From assembly GCF_005780165.1 (NCBI RefSeq), contig NZ_VAUV01000004.1, forward strand, positions 186,001 through 250,000: a DNA stretch of 64,000 nt, given 5' to 3'. This DNA comes from Phragmitibacter flavus (GTDB lineage Bacteria > Verrucomicrobiota > Verrucomicrobiia > Verrucomicrobiales > Verrucomicrobiaceae). A program made the position numbers and the translations under genes. Below, piece by piece: positions 63,828-64,000 of the stretch (its first letter is position 1; each line of letters begins with the position of its first letter). The notes under the pieces are model-generated. The model was not told the DNA's origin. It did not search any database and saw nothing but the letters and a program-made list of their open reading frames with translations.

Positions 63828-64000
63828 CTAGTAGGTGTTGCCTTGCACGGGTTGTTCGGAGTCTTCGATTTCGGTGTCTCCTTCGGGTTCAGTCCAGCAT
63901 CTCCAGACCGCCTCTAGTTCTTCGTCGCCACGGTCAGCATAGCGAGTCCGTATCAGGTCGAGGAAGCTGACGATAGCTCGATGCTGCTCCTGGGTGTAGC
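63828..64000 (-). CDS. C-terminal part of an unknown protein (runs off the window)
   Basis: The minus strand is open from the window edge to a TAG at 63828-63830. The visible end reads YTQEQHRAIVSFLDLIRTRY, then an acidic tail ending VQGNTY. The helix with E-Q-H-R-A-I-V is reminiscent of small DUF-type proteins. Only about 57 residues are visible, so no function is given. Confidence 0.45.
   Translation of the reverse strand, partial: YTQEQHRAIVSFLDLIRTRYADRGDEELEAVWRCWTEPEGDTEIEDSEQPVQGNTY

Overview
The window looks like a chromosomal segment of a Verrucomicrobiota bacterium. This is an inference. It rests on a long autotransporter-associated beta-strand-repeat protein ending in a PEP-CTERM-like tail (59.8-63.0 kb), a DUF4034-type lipoprotein, GYF_2/PrsW and Sel1-repeat membrane proteins, and REP-like palindromes between genes. 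No rRNA or intact tRNA was seen. Base composition is uneven: a high-GC right flank, an AT-rich patch at about 23.9-26.5 kb and another at about 51.7-52.7 kb.

Layout. (1) 0-6 kb: an overlapping four-gene operon of nucleotide-modification type: a divergent thymidylate synthase (TS) homologue, a thymidylate-kinase-like P-loop enzyme, an HMUDK_hel-like DNA-base-hypermodification protein and a second TS homologue. Gene fragments follow, then a ThsB-like TIR gene and an Nmad2-like gene. (2) 6-14.4 kb: a decayed TIR-propeller gene, a serine-recombinase remnant, three minus-strand TIR genes (TIR-TM-pentapeptide, TIR-SLOG, TIR-TM-propeller) and a transposase relic. (3) 14.6-22 kb: a Gabija pair (gajA, gajB), then a caspase-like protease, an unknown protein and an MBL-fold hydrolase in tight succession. 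(4) 22-26.3 kb: remnants, an AT-rich glycosyltransferase-methyltransferase gene and a prolyl-4-hydroxylase-like gene. (5) 26.4-30.8 kb: a frameshifted DUF4062 gene and two more TIR genes. (6) 30.8-46.5 kb: a minus-strand run of eight genes, in transcription order MBL, M23/DUF5675 cell-wall hydrolase, TIR-TM-17-repeat protein, double lipase, metzincin protease, HExxH protease, TIR-SLOG and DUF4062-TM-amidase. (7) 47-51.5 kb: a membrane/secreted operon (PrsW protease, two Sel1 proteins, a lipoprotein). (8) 51.7-57.3 kb: a mobility module with AT-rich repeats, a decayed copy and an intact copy of a replication-initiator-like gene, excisionase, XRE regulator, tyrosine integrase and the 3' half of a tRNA-Leu(TAA) as attachment site. 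(9) 57.4-64 kb: chromosomal flank with the DUF4034 lipoprotein, VapBC, the beta-strand-repeat protein and fragments.

How it fits together. Seven intact TIR proteins, all keeping the W-x(2,3)-E catalytic context, sit with SLOG sensors, DUF4062 domains, Gabija, a caspase and several lytic hydrolases. This is a very dense anti-phage or cell-suicide island. The integrase lies beside a 3' tRNA half with no 5' half, and no intact copy was seen to the left. Everything from the left edge to about 57.3 kb could therefore be cargo of a single tRNA-Leu-integrated element that continues beyond the window. The two parts most likely to be undescribed are the eight-gene multi-effector operon (30.8-46.5 kb) and the double-TS hypermodification-like operon next to a TIR-Nmad2 pair (0-6 kb).
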